Origin: Streptomyces griseoloalbus
GTDB taxonomy: Bacteria > Actinomycetota > Actinomycetes > Streptomycetales > Streptomycetaceae
DNA: 64,000 nt
Direction of reading: 5' to 3'
Assembly: GCA_014650015.1 (NCBI GenBank)
Contig: BMUD01000011.1
Location: 1 to 64,000, forward strand
A model generated the notes under the pieces. It was not told where the DNA came from. It worked only from the letters and a program-made list of their open reading frames with translations, and ran no database searches. Positions 38,426-46,777 of the stretch are shown here, in pieces (position 1 is the first letter of the stretch; every line of letters begins with the position of its first letter). A program made the position numbers and the translations under genes.

Positions 38426-39885
38426 GCGAGAAATCCAAGGACACAGCCGTGACGATGCCCGCGCAGACCGACGGCAACGCCCCCGCCGGGGACCCCGGCG
38501 GTGAGGTCCTGCTGAAGGTGACGGGGCTGCAGAAGCACTTCCCGATCAAGAAGGGCCTGCTCCAGCGGCAGGTCGGCGCGGTGCACGCGGTCGACGGCCT
38601 CGACTTCGAGGTCCGGGCCGGCGAGACCCTCGGTGTGGTGGGCGAGTCGGGCTGCGGCAAGTCCACCATGGGCCGGCTGATCACCCGGCTGCTGGAGCCG
38701 ACGGGCGGCACGATCGAGTTCGAGGGCAAGGACATCACGCACCTCGGTGTGGCGGACATGCGCCCGATGCGCCGCGATGTGCAGATGATCTTCCAGGACC
38801 CGTACTCGTCGCTGAACCCGCGCCACACCATCGGCACCATCGTCGGCGCTCCCTTCAAGCTCCAGGGCGTCGTGCCCGAGGGCGGCATCAAGAAGGAAGT
38901 GCAGCGGCTGCTGTCGGTCGTGGGTCTCAACCCCGAGCACTACAACCGCTACCCGCACGAGTTCTCCGGCGGTCAGCGCCAGCGCATCGGCATCGCCCGC
39001 GCTCTCGCCCTCAACCCCAAGCTGGTCGTGGCGGACGAGCCGGTCTCCGCGCTGGACGTCTCCATCCAGGCCCAGGTCGTCAACCTGCTGGACGACCTCC
39101 AGGAGGAGCTGGGCCTGACGTACGTCATCATCGCCCACGACCTGTCGGTGGTCCGGCACGTCTCGGACCGGATCGCGGTGATGTACCTGGGCAAGATCGT
39201 CGAGCTGGCCGACCGCGACGCGCTGTACAAGGCGCCGATGCACCCGTACACCAAGGCGCTGATGTCGGCCGTGCCGATCCCGGACCCGAAGCGCCGGGGC
39301 GCCAAGAGCGAGCGCATCCTGCTCAAGGGCGACGTGCCCTCGCCGATCTCCCCGCCGAGCGGCTGCCGCTTCCACACGCGGTGCTGGAAGGCGACGGAGA
39401 TCTGCAGGACGACCGAGCCGCCGCTGCTGGAGCTGAAGCCCGGCCAGCGCGTGGCCTGTCACCACCCGGAGAACTTCGAGGACCAGGCCCCGCAGGACAC
39501 CGTCCTGCTGACGGCCGCGAAGGAGGCCTCGGAGCTCCTGGGCGAGGCGGCGCTGGAGAAGTCGGCGGAGACGTCGGCGGCGGTGGCGGCGGAGGTCTCG
39601 GGCGAGACTCCGGAGCCTGCCGGGACCCCGGAGATCACCAAGACCGCGAACGCCCCGGTGACTGCCGAGGCGGAGTCCGCGGAGGGCGCCGAGACCGCGG
39701 AGGCCGGCGAGACCGGTGAGGCTCCGGAGACGGACGTGACTCCGGAGGCCGACGCGGCCGAGGAGCCCGCGGCGTCCGCGGAAGCCGAAGCGGGGAAGCC
39801 CGCCGGGACCGCCGAAGCCGGGGCCGCCGAGCCGGAGGCCCCCGAGGGTACTGGGAAGGCACCTGGGAAGTCCTCGGACAAGTAA
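38422..39885 (+). CDS. oppF: Oligopeptide ABC importer ATPase (OppF type) with long acidic tail
   Basis: A 487-residue ATPase partner of OppD. Walker A GESGCGKS, signature FSGGQRQR and Walker [13 protein letters not shown] are intact, and the C-terminal cysteine region is [15 protein letters not shown]. After about residue 365 comes a ~120-residue extension made almost only of Ala, Glu, Thr, Pro, Gly and Asp (for example [17 protein letters not shown]), ending GKSSDK; OppF proteins usually stop before it. GTG 38422 overlaps the oppD stop; ATG 38455 is an alternative start. Confidence 0.93.
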   Translation: MSEKSKDTAVTMPAQTDGNAPAGDPGGEVLLKVTGLQKHFPIKKGLLQRQVGAVHAVDGLDFEVRAGETLGVVGESGCGKSTMGRLITRLLEPTGGTIEFEGKDITHLGVADMRPMRRDVQMIFQDPYSSLNPRHTIGTIVGAPFKLQGVVPEGGIKKEVQRLLSVVGLNPEHYNRYPHEFSGGQRQRIGIARALALNPKLVVADEPVSALDVSIQAQVVNLLDDLQEELGLTYVIIAHDLSVVRHVSDRIAVMYLGKIVELADRDALYKAPMHPYTKALMSAVPIPDPKRRGAKSERILLKGDVPSPISPPSGCRFHTRCWKATEICRTTEPPLLELKPGQRVACHHPENFEDQAPQDTVLLTAAKEASELLGEAALEKSAETSAAVAAEVSGETPEPAGTPEITKTANAPVTAEAESAEGAETAEAGETGEAPETDVTPEADAAEEPAASAEAEAGKPAGTAEAGAAEPEAPEGTGKAPGKSSDK

Positions 39886-39892
39886 GCCCACT

Positions 39893-39927
39893 CAAGCCCC
39901 CGCCTTGCTTTGCAAGGTGGGGGCTTG
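39893..39927 (+). terminator. Strong intrinsic terminator of the opp operon
   Basis: CAAGCCCCCGCCTTGC (39893-39908) pairs with GCAAGGTGGGGGCTTG (39912-39927), one G-U pair, loop TTT, followed by TTGG. It starts seven bases after the oppF stop. Confidence 0.9.
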
Positions 39928-39948
39928 TTGGTGGGTGAGAATGTAAGG

Positions 39949-40605
39949 GTGCTCCAGCAACTGTTCAGTCCGTCCGTCCTGCACACGCTCGACCTGATCG
40001 GCATCTTCGTCTTCGCGATCTCCGGCGCCCTGCTGGCCGTCCGCAAGAACTTCGACGTCTTCGGCATCGCCGTGCTCGCCGAGGTCACCGCCCTGGGTGG
40101 TGGACTCTTCCGTGACCTGGTCATCGGTGCGGTACCGCCCGCCGCCTTCACGGATCTGGGGTACTTCGTCACCCCCCTGCTCGCCACGGCCCTGGTGTTC
40201 TTCCTCCACCCACACGTGGAGCGCATCCAGGCCGGCGTCAACGTCTTCGACGCGGCGGGCCTCGGCCTCTTCTGCGTGGTCGGCACCATCAAGGCGCACG
40301 ACCACGGCCTCGGTCTGACCGCCTCCGCCTGTCTGGGCCTGGCCACCGCGGTCGGCGGCGGTGTGCTGCGCGACGTGCTCGCCAACGAGGTGCCCTCGCT
40401 GCTGCGCTGGGACCGCGACCTGTACGCGGTCCCGGCCGTCGTCGGCGCCACCATGGTCGCGCTGTGCATCCGCTACGACGCGCTGAACTCCCTGACCAGC
40501 GGCGCCGCCGTGATCACGGCCTTCGTCCTGCGGCTGTTCGCGATGCGCTACCACTGGCGGGCGCCTCGCGCGTGGCATCGTCGCTCGACGGCCGTGGAGG
40601 AGTAG
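39949..40605 (+). CDS. TRIC-type cation channel family membrane protein (UPF0126/YadS)
   Basis: A ~218-residue integral membrane protein with two tandem repeats of three helices plus one, the TRIC channel layout. The signature Gly-rich turns recur once in each repeat: EVTALGGGLFRDLVIG and GLATAVGGGVLRDVLANEVP. Bacterial members conduct monovalent cations. GTG 39949 is preferred for its TAAGG-rich lead; GTG 39931 would add six residues. The C-terminus (YHWRAPRAWHRRSTAVEE) is basic and cytoplasmic. No obvious partner lies nearby. Confidence 0.88.
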   Translation: MLQQLFSPSVLHTLDLIGIFVFAISGALLAVRKNFDVFGIAVLAEVTALGGGLFRDLVIGAVPPAAFTDLGYFVTPLLATALVFFLHPHVERIQAGVNVFDAAGLGLFCVVGTIKAHDHGLGLTASACLGLATAVGGGVLRDVLANEVPSLLRWDRDLYAVPAVVGATMVALCIRYDALNSLTSGAAVITAFVLRLFAMRYHWRAPRAWHRRSTAVEE

Positions 40606-40694
40606 CGCCGGGGGCGTACCGGTTTCACATCGGCGCAGCATCCGCCCCATCGGCAAAGCTACCGCTTAGTATTATCTTCTTGTACTGTTCAGCC

Positions 40695-41555
40695 ATGCCA
40701 GAAGCAGCCTCCGCCCAGCCCACCCGGGCCACTCTCGGCGCCGGTGAGTTCGACCGCGACACGGCGCTCACCCCGCGCGAGCCCGGCGTCTACGACATCG
40801 ACCTCTCCGCCGGCTGGACGATCATCAACGCCGTCAACGGCGGTTACCTGCTGGCCGTCCTGGGGCGCGCGCTCGCGGACGCCCTGCCGCATCCCGACCC
40901 GTTCACCCTCTCCGCGCACTATCTGACCGCCTCCCAGCCGGGTCCGGCGGTCGTCCGCACCGAGACCGTGCGCACCGGGCGGACCCTGTCGACCGGTCAG
41001 GCGTCCCTGTTCCAGTTCGACGAGCAGGGCCGGGAGGTCGAGCGCATCCGCGTCCTCGCCTCCTACGGTGATCTGGACTCCCTCCCGGACGACGTCCGGA
41101 CGACGGCGAAGCCACCCGCGATACCGCCGATGGAGCAGTGCTTCGGAGCCGAGGACGGAGCGGCCCCCGTCGACGGCAGCTCCGCGATCGCCGACCGCCT
41201 GATGCTCAAGCTCGACCCGTCGACCCTGGGGTGGGCCCTCGGGCAGCCCTCGGGCAAGGGGGAGATGCGGGCCTGGTTCGGTCTCGCCGACGGCCGGGAA
41301 CCCGACCCGTTCTCGCTGCTCCTCGCGGTGGACGCCCTGCCGCCCACCGCCTTCGAGCTGGGGCTCTCCGGCTGGGTCCCCACGGTGGAGCTGACCGTCC
41401 ACGTCCGCTCCCGCCCGGCCCCCGGCCCCCTGCGCGTCTCGATCACCACCCGCAACCTCGCCGGCGGCTTCCTGGAGGAGGACGCCGAGGTCTGGGACAG
41501 CGACGACCGCCTGGTGGCCCAGTCCCGCCAGCTGGCACGCGCCCGCCTGGCCTGA
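40695..41555 (+). CDS. Acyl-CoA thioesterase family protein (double hotdog, TesB-like)
   Basis: A 286-residue protein with a first hotdog domain (about 10-120; AGWTIINAVNGGYLLAVLGRA, HYLTASQPGPAVVRTE) and a second (about 165-283; LLLAVDALPPTAFELGLSGWVPTVELTVHV). This is the thioesterase-like superfamily 4HBT_3 type found in actinobacteria. It probably hydrolyses acyl-CoA. Upstream, an unusually AT-rich GTATTATCTTCTTGTAC lies just before the ATG and carries CTGTTCA, seen also at the TetR promoter. It is convergent with that TetR gene. Confidence 0.85.
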   Translation: MPEAASAQPTRATLGAGEFDRDTALTPREPGVYDIDLSAGWTIINAVNGGYLLAVLGRALADALPHPDPFTLSAHYLTASQPGPAVVRTETVRTGRTLSTGQASLFQFDEQGREVERIRVLASYGDLDSLPDDVRTTAKPPAIPPMEQCFGAEDGAAPVDGSSAIADRLMLKLDPSTLGWALGQPSGKGEMRAWFGLADGREPDPFSLLLAVDALPPTAFELGLSGWVPTVELTVHVRSRPAPGPLRVSITTRNLAGGFLEEDAEVWDSDDRLVAQSRQLARARLA

Positions 41556-41588
41556 CCCCGTGCCGCACCCGGCCCGACCCCGCGCCCC

Positions 41589-41622
41589 ACGACGGCCGCC
41601 CCTTCATCGGGGCGGCCGTCGT
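41589..41622. terminator. Perfect 14-bp bidirectional terminator
   Basis: ACGACGGCCGCCCC (41589-41602) pairs with GGGGCGGCCGTCGT (41609-41622) around TTCATC, between the thioesterase stop and the TetR stop on the other strand, which it touches. Confidence 0.85.
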
Positions 41623-42281
41623 CACGGGGTGGGCGGAGCCCCGGCCGGTCCGTGCCGGTCCAGCCAGTGCCGGCGGCCGATGCCGATCAGCCGCAGTTGC
41701 CGGGTCGCGATGCGGGACACCCGCTCCCGTTCCGCGGGGTCGGTCGCCGGTGCCTCCAGGAACAGGGAGGCCGTGATGAGCATCTGGTCGACATAGAGCT
41801 GGGCCAGCATCAGCAGGTCGTCCCCGCTCCAGTCCGTGGACTGCGGATCCTTGGCCAGCGCCTCACCGACCTCCGCCGTGAACCGGGCCAGCTGGTCGTG
41901 TATCGCCTCCCGGACCGGCCGGACCCCGCCGTGCCGCTCACGGGCGATGAAACGGACGTGTGCGGGATACACGTCCACATGACCCGCGATCAGCTCGATG
42001 GCCCGGGCGATGCGCTCCTCGCCGTCGCCGGTCGTGGACACCGTCGTCCGGATCATCGGATGGAGACTGCCCAGTGCCTCCTCGACCAGCGCCACGCCCA
42101 GATCCTCGACGGACCGGAAGTGCCGGTAGAAGGCGGTCGGGGCCACCCCCACGGCACGGGTGACCTCGCGCAGGCCCAGGCTGCTCAGACTCTGCCCCTC
42201 CAGCAGGTCCAGCGCCGCGTCGAGCAGCGCCTGCCGGGTCCTCTGCTTCCGGGCCTGCCGGACGCCCGGGGTGTGGCTCAT
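41622..42281 (-). CDS. TetR-family regulator, FabR/DesT-like
   Basis: A 219-residue repressor-type protein. The HTH (about 12-60) reads RQALLDAALDLLEGQSLSSLGLREVTRAVGVAPTAFYRHFRSVEDLG, very close in wording to FabR and DesT, the TetR proteins that sense acyl-CoA saturation. The rest is a helical ligand domain with RFIARERHGGVRPVREAI, also FabR-like. It probably controls fatty-acid or lipid genes. Next to it are a thioesterase (convergent) and two small membrane proteins (divergent). Confidence 0.88.
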   Translation of the reverse strand: MSHTPGVRQARKQRTRQALLDAALDLLEGQSLSSLGLREVTRAVGVAPTAFYRHFRSVEDLGVALVEEALGSLHPMIRTTVSTTGDGEERIARAIELIAGHVDVYPAHVRFIARERHGGVRPVREAIHDQLARFTAEVGEALAKDPQSTDWSGDDLLMLAQLYVDQMLITASLFLEAPATDPAERERVSRIATRQLRLIGIGRRHWLDRHGPAGAPPTP

Positions 42282-42288
42282 GCCATGC

Positions 42289-42304
42289 AGTCAACAACTG
42301 TTCT
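42289..42304. promoter_or_regulatory. Candidate operator of the FabR/DesT-like regulator
   Basis: AGTCAACAACTGTTCT lies 8 bases upstream of the TetR start codon. On the minus strand it reads AGAACAGTTGTTGACT, with the GAAC-N4-GTTGAC pattern that I recall for the Pseudomonas DesT box. A second half-site, AGTGAACAG, is at 42346-42354, and CTGTTCA is at 40685-40691 before the thioesterase gene. Confidence 0.45.
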
Positions 42305-42394
42305 CCGGAAATGGAAAGCAGTGAAGCGCGTTAGACTGGGTAGTCAGTGAACAGATGTACCGTTAGTGTTCGCCGAACCTGGGGGATCCGACTC

Positions 42395-42562
42395 ATGCTG
42401 TTCCTCGTCGCCGCGCTCGCGCTGCTGGGCGTCGCCCTGGGCACCGTCGCCCACGCACCGCTCTCCTTCTCCGTCGCGTTGGGTGCCGTCATCGCCGTCT
42501 GGCTCGGCGTCTTCGCCCTGCGTGAGCGCCACGGCCGCCGGCGCGGGACCTCGGCGCGCTGA
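42395..42562 (+). CDS. Small membrane protein
   Basis: A 55-residue protein with two hydrophobic helices (LFLVAALALLGVALGTVA and FSVALGAVIAVWLGVFAL) and a very basic C-terminus (RERHGRRRGTSAR) on the inside. ATG 42395 is chosen for its GGGGGA eight bases upstream; GTG 42347 would add 16 residues with no hydrophobic segment. It is divergent from the TetR gene. Function unknown. Confidence 0.6.
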   Translation: MLFLVAALALLGVALGTVAHAPLSFSVALGAVIAVWLGVFALRERHGRRRGTSAR

Positions 42563-42617
42563 CCGCCGCAGGGGCCGCCCCTCCATCCGACCGTCCCGAC
42601 CGTGGGAGCCGATCACC

Positions 42618-42884
42618 ATGCACCTCACCGCACCGGCCGGCCGCCGCACCGGAATCCATGACGCCGACGGCATGGCCGTCGCCTCCTTCGTCCTGGGCCT
42701 GCTGGGCCTGCTCGTCCTCAACGTCTTCCTCGGCCCGACGGCCGTCGTGCTGGCGGCCGTGGCGTTGTGGCGGGGCACGACCCGACGCGGACGCGCCTTC
42801 CTCGGGCTCGGGCTCGGCGTCGCCGACCTCCTCGTCCTCGCGGCGTTCACGCAGGCGGACCAGACGATCTCGTGGAGCCTGTGA
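42618..42884 (+). CDS. Small DUF4190-like membrane protein
   Basis: An 88-residue protein with the DUF4190 layout: GMAVASFVLGLLGLLVL, then a second helix with ALWRGTTRRGRAFLGLGLGVADLLVLAA. The turn ArgGlyArg-Ala-Phe-Leu-Gly is the usual link between the two halves. GGGAG lies ten bases before ATG 42618. It follows the 55-residue membrane protein by 55 bases. Role unknown. Confidence 0.68.
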   Translation: MHLTAPAGRRTGIHDADGMAVASFVLGLLGLLVLNVFLGPTAVVLAAVALWRGTTRRGRAFLGLGLGVADLLVLAAFTQADQTISWSL

Positions 42885-42937
42885 GCCGGCGGCGCACCCT
42901 CACCGACCGCGATCCGTGGCCGGTGCACCGGGCCCCG

Positions 42938-42943
42938 TAGAAT
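42938..42943 (+). promoter_or_regulatory. -10 element for the cysteine desulfurase gene
   Basis: TAGAAT lies ten bases before ATG 42954, with no ribosome site between, so the mRNA should have almost no leader. No good -35 hexamer was found. Confidence 0.45.
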
Positions 42944-42953
42944 CGGCCCCACC

Positions 42954-44123
42954 ATGGCTTACCTCGACCACGCCGCGACCACCCCGATGCTTCCCGAGGC
43001 AGTCGAGGCACTCACCGCGCACCTGGGCGTCACCGGCAACGCCTCCTCTCTCCACGCGGCCGGCCGCCGCGCCCGGCGCACCGTCGAGGAGGCCCGCGAA
43101 ACCCTCGCCGAAGCCCTGGGCGCACGCCCCAGCGAGGTGGTCTTCACCTCAGGCGGCACCGAGGCCGACAACCTCGCGGTGAAGGGTCTGTACTGGGCCC
43201 GCCGGGACGCGGACCCGGCCCGCACCCGGGTCCTCGCCAGCCCCGTCGAACACCACGCCGTCCTCGACGCCGTCCACTGGCTCGGCGAGCACGAGGGGGC
43301 CACCGTCGAGTACCTGCCGGTCGACTCCCACGGCCGGGTCCACCCGGACGCCCTGCGCGAGGCCATCGCCCGCAACCCCGACGACGTCGCCCTCGCCACG
43401 GTCATGTGGGCCAACAACGAGATCGGGACCATCCTGCCGGTCCGCGAACTCGCCGAGACCGCCGCCGAGTTCGGGGTCCCGCTGCACTCCGACGCGGTCC
43501 AGGCCTTCGGCCAGATCCCGGTGGACTTCGCCGCGTCCGGACTCGCCGCGATGACCGTGTCCAGCCACAAGATCGGCGGCCCGTACGGCATCGGCGCGCT
43601 GGTCCTGGGCCGAGAGCACACCCCCGTGCCCGTGCTGCACGGCGGCGGTCAGGAGCGGCATGTGCGCTCCGGCACGCTCGACGTGCCCGCCATCGCGTCG
43701 TTCGCGGCCGCCGGGCGGCTCGCCGCGGAGCAGCAGGAGTGGTTCGCCCACGAGATCGGCAGGCTGCGCGACGACCTGGTCGCCGCGGTCCGCGACGCCG
43801 TCCCGGACGCCGTGCTCGGCGGCGACCCCGCACCCGAGGGGCGCCTTCCGGCCAACGCGCACTTCACGTTCCCCGGCTGTGAGGGCGACTCGCTGCTGCT
43901 CCTCCTCGACGCCCAGGGCATCGAGTGCTCCACCGGCTCCGCCTGCACCGCCGGCGTCGCCCAGCCCAGCCACGTCCTCCTGGCCACCGGCACCGCCCCC
44001 GACCTGGCCCGCGGCACCCTCCGTTTCTCCCTCGGCCACACCTCCACGGAGGCCGACGTGGAAGCCCTGGCCAAGGCCATCGGCCCGGCGGTGGAACGGG
44101 CCAGGGCGGCGGGTCTGACATAG
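42954..44123 (+). CDS. Cysteine desulfurase (NifS/IscS family)
   Basis: A 389-residue PLP enzyme taking sulfur from cysteine as persulfide. It starts at once with [12 protein letters not shown]. The PLP lysine is Lys206 in [13 protein letters not shown], and the mobile persulfide Cys is Cys331 in [15 protein letters not shown]. The short active-site loop is the group I (IscS/NifS) type. In many actinomycetes this gene sits close to mnmA, for which it can supply sulfur; here about 4.3 kb of other genes lie between. Confidence 0.94.
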   Translation: MAYLDHAATTPMLPEAVEALTAHLGVTGNASSLHAAGRRARRTVEEARETLAEALGARPSEVVFTSGGTEADNLAVKGLYWARRDADPARTRVLASPVEHHAVLDAVHWLGEHEGATVEYLPVDSHGRVHPDALREAIARNPDDVALATVMWANNEIGTILPVRELAETAAEFGVPLHSDAVQAFGQIPVDFAASGLAAMTVSSHKIGGPYGIGALVLGREHTPVPVLHGGGQERHVRSGTLDVPAIASFAAAGRLAAEQQEWFAHEIGRLRDDLVAAVRDAVPDAVLGGDPAPEGRLPANAHFTFPGCEGDSLLLLLDAQGIECSTGSACTAGVAQPSHVLLATGTAPDLARGTLRFSLGHTSTEADVEALAKAIGPAVERARAAGLT

Positions 44124-44176
44124 GCCCTGGGTAGCCTGGCCGGAGCGGAGGTCGGTTCGAGCCGAGGGGAGCGGTC

Positions 44177-44752
44177 ATGGAGGGCGCGCGAGGTCCCGGA
44201 GCGGGCGCGGCGACAGCGTCGTACGGGCGGGCGGTGGTGTACCGGGAGAAGCTGCCCCGGCGCTGGACGATCGCCACCGTGGCGGTCCTCGCCGCCTGGG
44301 TCGCCTATCAGGGCAGCGTCCTGCTTCCCGACGACAGCACGGTCTGGTACGTCATGCTCGGGTTCTCGGCGTTCTTCGCGCTCGTTCTCAACGCCGTGCC
44401 GATCTCCAAACGCGTCTACCACCGAATCCGCGTCCAGGACGGGCAGTTGACCGTGGGGCGGGAGACGATCGCGGTGGAGTCGCTGACGGCCGACTCGATC
44501 CGGGAGGCCCGTGAGCAGCCGGCGGACGCGGAGTTCGCCGCGGCCCTGGCCTCGCGGTCGCGCGAGGAGCTCACCCGGCTGCGACGGGCGAGCCGTGCGG
44601 CCGAGCCGCCCCGGATCGTGGGCGGCGGATGGTCCGTGCCGCTGGGCATGGACCAGATCGTGGTCGAGACCGTGCGGGGCGAGTCACTGCTGATCGCCAC
44701 CCACGACCGCGAGGGCCTCCTGGACGCGCTGACACGAGCCCGCCGGATCTAG
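44177..44752 (+). CDS. Two-helix membrane protein, DUF3093-like
   Basis: A 191-residue protein with two adjacent helices (RWTIATVAVLAAWVAYQGSV and WYVMLGFSAFFALVLNAV) followed by a cytoplasmic PH-like domain (RIRVQDGQLTVGRETIAVESL ... LLIATHDREGLLDALTRARRI). The architecture resembles DUF3093 but the match is loose. ATG 44177 has GAGGGGAG six bases upstream. It immediately follows the cysteine desulfurase in the same direction. Function unknown. Confidence 0.6.
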   Translation: MEGARGPGAGAATASYGRAVVYREKLPRRWTIATVAVLAAWVAYQGSVLLPDDSTVWYVMLGFSAFFALVLNAVPISKRVYHRIRVQDGQLTVGRETIAVESLTADSIREAREQPADAEFAAALASRSREELTRLRRASRAAEPPRIVGGGWSVPLGMDQIVVETVRGESLLIATHDREGLLDALTRARRI

Positions 44753-44811
44753 GGCCTGTCTGACCATTCGCGTTCCCGCCCGCAGGCAGGCGGGAATTGT
44801 CGGACAGGCCC
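44752..44811. repeat. Nested inverted repeat / dispersed element
   Basis: Outer arms GGGCCTGTCTGAC (44752-44764) and GTCGGACAGGCCC (44799-44811) pair with one G-U; inner arms TTCCCGCC (44773-44780) and GGCGGGAA (44789-44796) are perfect. The first ~40 bases match the element at 5303. It begins at the last base of the stop codon of the preceding gene and can serve as its terminator; it also marks the left edge of the unknown three-gene module. Confidence 0.8.
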
Positions 44812-44918
44812 AGAGCCCGTCGGCTCCGAGGCCCGGTCACGGCCTCGATACGGTGTCCGCGTGTCCGTGCTGCTTTTCCCTCGGGAAGGAGCCGACGCCG
44901 ATCACCTGAAGGAGCTCC

Positions 44919-46094
44919 GTGACAGGCAAGCTGAACAGAGTCGTGAATCCGCAGGACCTCGAGCAGTTGGCCAAGTTGCTCGACGGGCGGGGAGGAATGG
45001 GGGACAAGCTCGACGAGGCGCTCACGCGGGCCTCGGGACTCGGGGTGTCGGACAAACTGAGCGCGATACGGCCCATCCGTTCCTGGATATCGGACACCGC
45101 GCCCGAACTCCGCAGGAAGGCGGCGTACGCTCGCCTGGAGGACGGCGATCCGCTGGCCGGACTGCTGCTGGCCGGGTTCACCCCGGAGCAGCTCAAGAAC
45201 AAGGATCTGCCGCCCGACATCCTGTTGGTCGCCAACGCGGCCGCCTCCGACGACACGGTCGACGACGGCTGGCTCAAGAAGAAGGACGGCGAGAGCCTCG
45301 ACGACTGGCTCGTCCGGGTGCAGGGCGACGCCGTCACCCAGCTGACCGGCAACGAGGAGCTGGGCAAGGCCGTCGCGACGTACATCGAGGGGGCCGCCAA
45401 CCTGTCGGCGTTCTTCACGGCGTCGACCACGGCCGCCCTGGGCACCAAGTCGCTCATCTCGTACTTCAAGAGCTCCAAGGTGCTCAACGCGCCGGGCACC
45501 TTCACCGCCCGCCTGATCAACGGCCACTGGGACAAACTGTCCAAGATCCCTAAGGCGGGCAGCTGGCTGACCCGGGTGCCGACCGCCGCGCTCGCCGGCT
45601 CCGACGAGGCGGCGATGCTGGCCGGATACATGCGCAAGGGCGCCTTCTACCTGCCCACCGCCACCGAGGCCAACCTGCTCACCGTCGCCCAACGCGGTGG
45701 ACTCGCCAACGCGGCCAGGGCCGCGGGGTGGATGCGCGGCCTTGGCATCGTCGGGTCCGCCGGCGCCACCGCGTGGGGCGTCGCCAACCTGGCGACCATG
45801 GATCACGGCAAGGCGTGGGAGGAGGACAAGGCCAAGTACCTCTCCAACTGGACCGGTACGGCCTTCAACGCCTCGCTCACCGCCGCGATGATCGCCCCCA
45901 ACCCGGTCACCCTCGGCCTGGCCGTCGGCACCGGCGTCGCCTATGCCGGAACCCTGATCTGGGACCACTCGGACAAGATCGCGGCAGCCGCGGAGGACAC
46001 CGCGGAGTGGGTCGGCGACAAGGCCGAGAAGGCCGGCGAGGCCATTTCCGACGGCGCGAAGAAACTCGGCAGCGCCCTCAACCCGTTCGACTGA
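44919..46094 (+). CDS. Unknown helical protein, first gene of a three-gene module
   Basis: I do not recognise the function. It has 391 residues and no signal peptide. The N-terminal third is helical and charged (DLEQLAKLLDGRGGMGDKLDEAL, SWISDTAPELRRKAAYARLEDGD). A middle Ala/Gly-rich region may be membrane-associated (GLGIVGSAGATAWGVANLA; AMIAPNPVTLGLAVGTGVAYAGTLI at about 325-350). The end is an amphipathic helix (WVGDKAEKAGEAISDGAKKLG). The composition recalls proteins loosely labelled PE-PGRS in streptomycetes and may suit secretion or membrane insertion. GTG 44919 has GGAG four bases upstream. Confidence 0.7.
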   Translation: MTGKLNRVVNPQDLEQLAKLLDGRGGMGDKLDEALTRASGLGVSDKLSAIRPIRSWISDTAPELRRKAAYARLEDGDPLAGLLLAGFTPEQLKNKDLPPDILLVANAAASDDTVDDGWLKKKDGESLDDWLVRVQGDAVTQLTGNEELGKAVATYIEGAANLSAFFTASTTAALGTKSLISYFKSSKVLNAPGTFTARLINGHWDKLSKIPKAGSWLTRVPTAALAGSDEAAMLAGYMRKGAFYLPTATEANLLTVAQRGGLANAARAAGWMRGLGIVGSAGATAWGVANLATMDHGKAWEEDKAKYLSNWTGTAFNASLTAAMIAPNPVTLGLAVGTGVAYAGTLIWDHSDKIAAAAEDTAEWVGDKAEKAGEAISDGAKKLGSALNPFD

Positions 46095-46142
46095 CGCCGG
46101 GTCATGGCACATCCGCGCCGAGCGGCGCGAGGGGAAGGGATC

Positions 46143-46718
46143 ATGCAGCAGACGTACACCCTGGACCACTGGGAAGACCGTTCAGGTCACCGGCTGACCT
46201 GGACGTTCGGGTACCGGGGAACGGCAGGGGAGTTCGGGCGGATCGAGGTGGTCTACCCGGCGAAGCGGCACGGCGACCGTCACGTCACCGAGGTCAGTGG
46301 GGACACCGTCCCCGCCACCTCCTTCGGAGGCTGGGCCCACGGACGCAAGCCCTCCCTTCACCTGGGGCAGCTCAGTGTCGGTGGGGCCGGAATCCGCCTC
46401 AAGCGCAACCGCTGGGCACAGACCAGATCCGGACGGGCCCTGCGGATGCGGGTCGCCGGGCGCGAGTACCGCTATCTCGCGACCAGCCGACGGCACCGTG
46501 ACCGCGCCCTGATCCGCGACGGTGTGGAGATCCGGACCCGGCGGCACGGCAGCGGCGCGCGGAAGAAGGCCACCTTCACCGTCCTCGGCCCGGCCGACGC
46601 CACCGACCTCGCGCTGGCCGCCGTGATGCTCGGGGTCAACACCCGCAACCTCACCCGGGGCGGCGCCGTGCGCGCCTTCTTCAACAGGTCGCTGGACTGG
46701 ATGGAGGTCTTCCAGTGA
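46143..46718 (+). CDS. Unknown basic beta-rich protein, second gene of the module
   Basis: A 191-residue protein without recognised domain. It is rich in Arg, His, Gly and Thr, with short strand-like stretches (HRLTWTFGYRGTAGEFGRIEVVYP, REYRYLATSRRHRDRALIRDGVEI). There is no signal peptide or helix long enough to cross the membrane. ATG 46143 has a GGGAAGGGA ribosome site; an in-frame ATG at 46104 is less likely. It starts 48 bases after the first gene and ends 59 bases before the third. Confidence 0.65.
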   Translation: MQQTYTLDHWEDRSGHRLTWTFGYRGTAGEFGRIEVVYPAKRHGDRHVTEVSGDTVPATSFGGWAHGRKPSLHLGQLSVGGAGIRLKRNRWAQTRSGRALRMRVAGREYRYLATSRRHRDRALIRDGVEIRTRRHGSGARKKATFTVLGPADATDLALAAVMLGVNTRNLTRGGAVRAFFNRSLDWMEVFQ

Positions 46719-46777
46719 CCCCTTGAACCGCCTGAGTCATCGCCGTCCGTTCCTTCCGCCGATGAAAGCGACACGCA

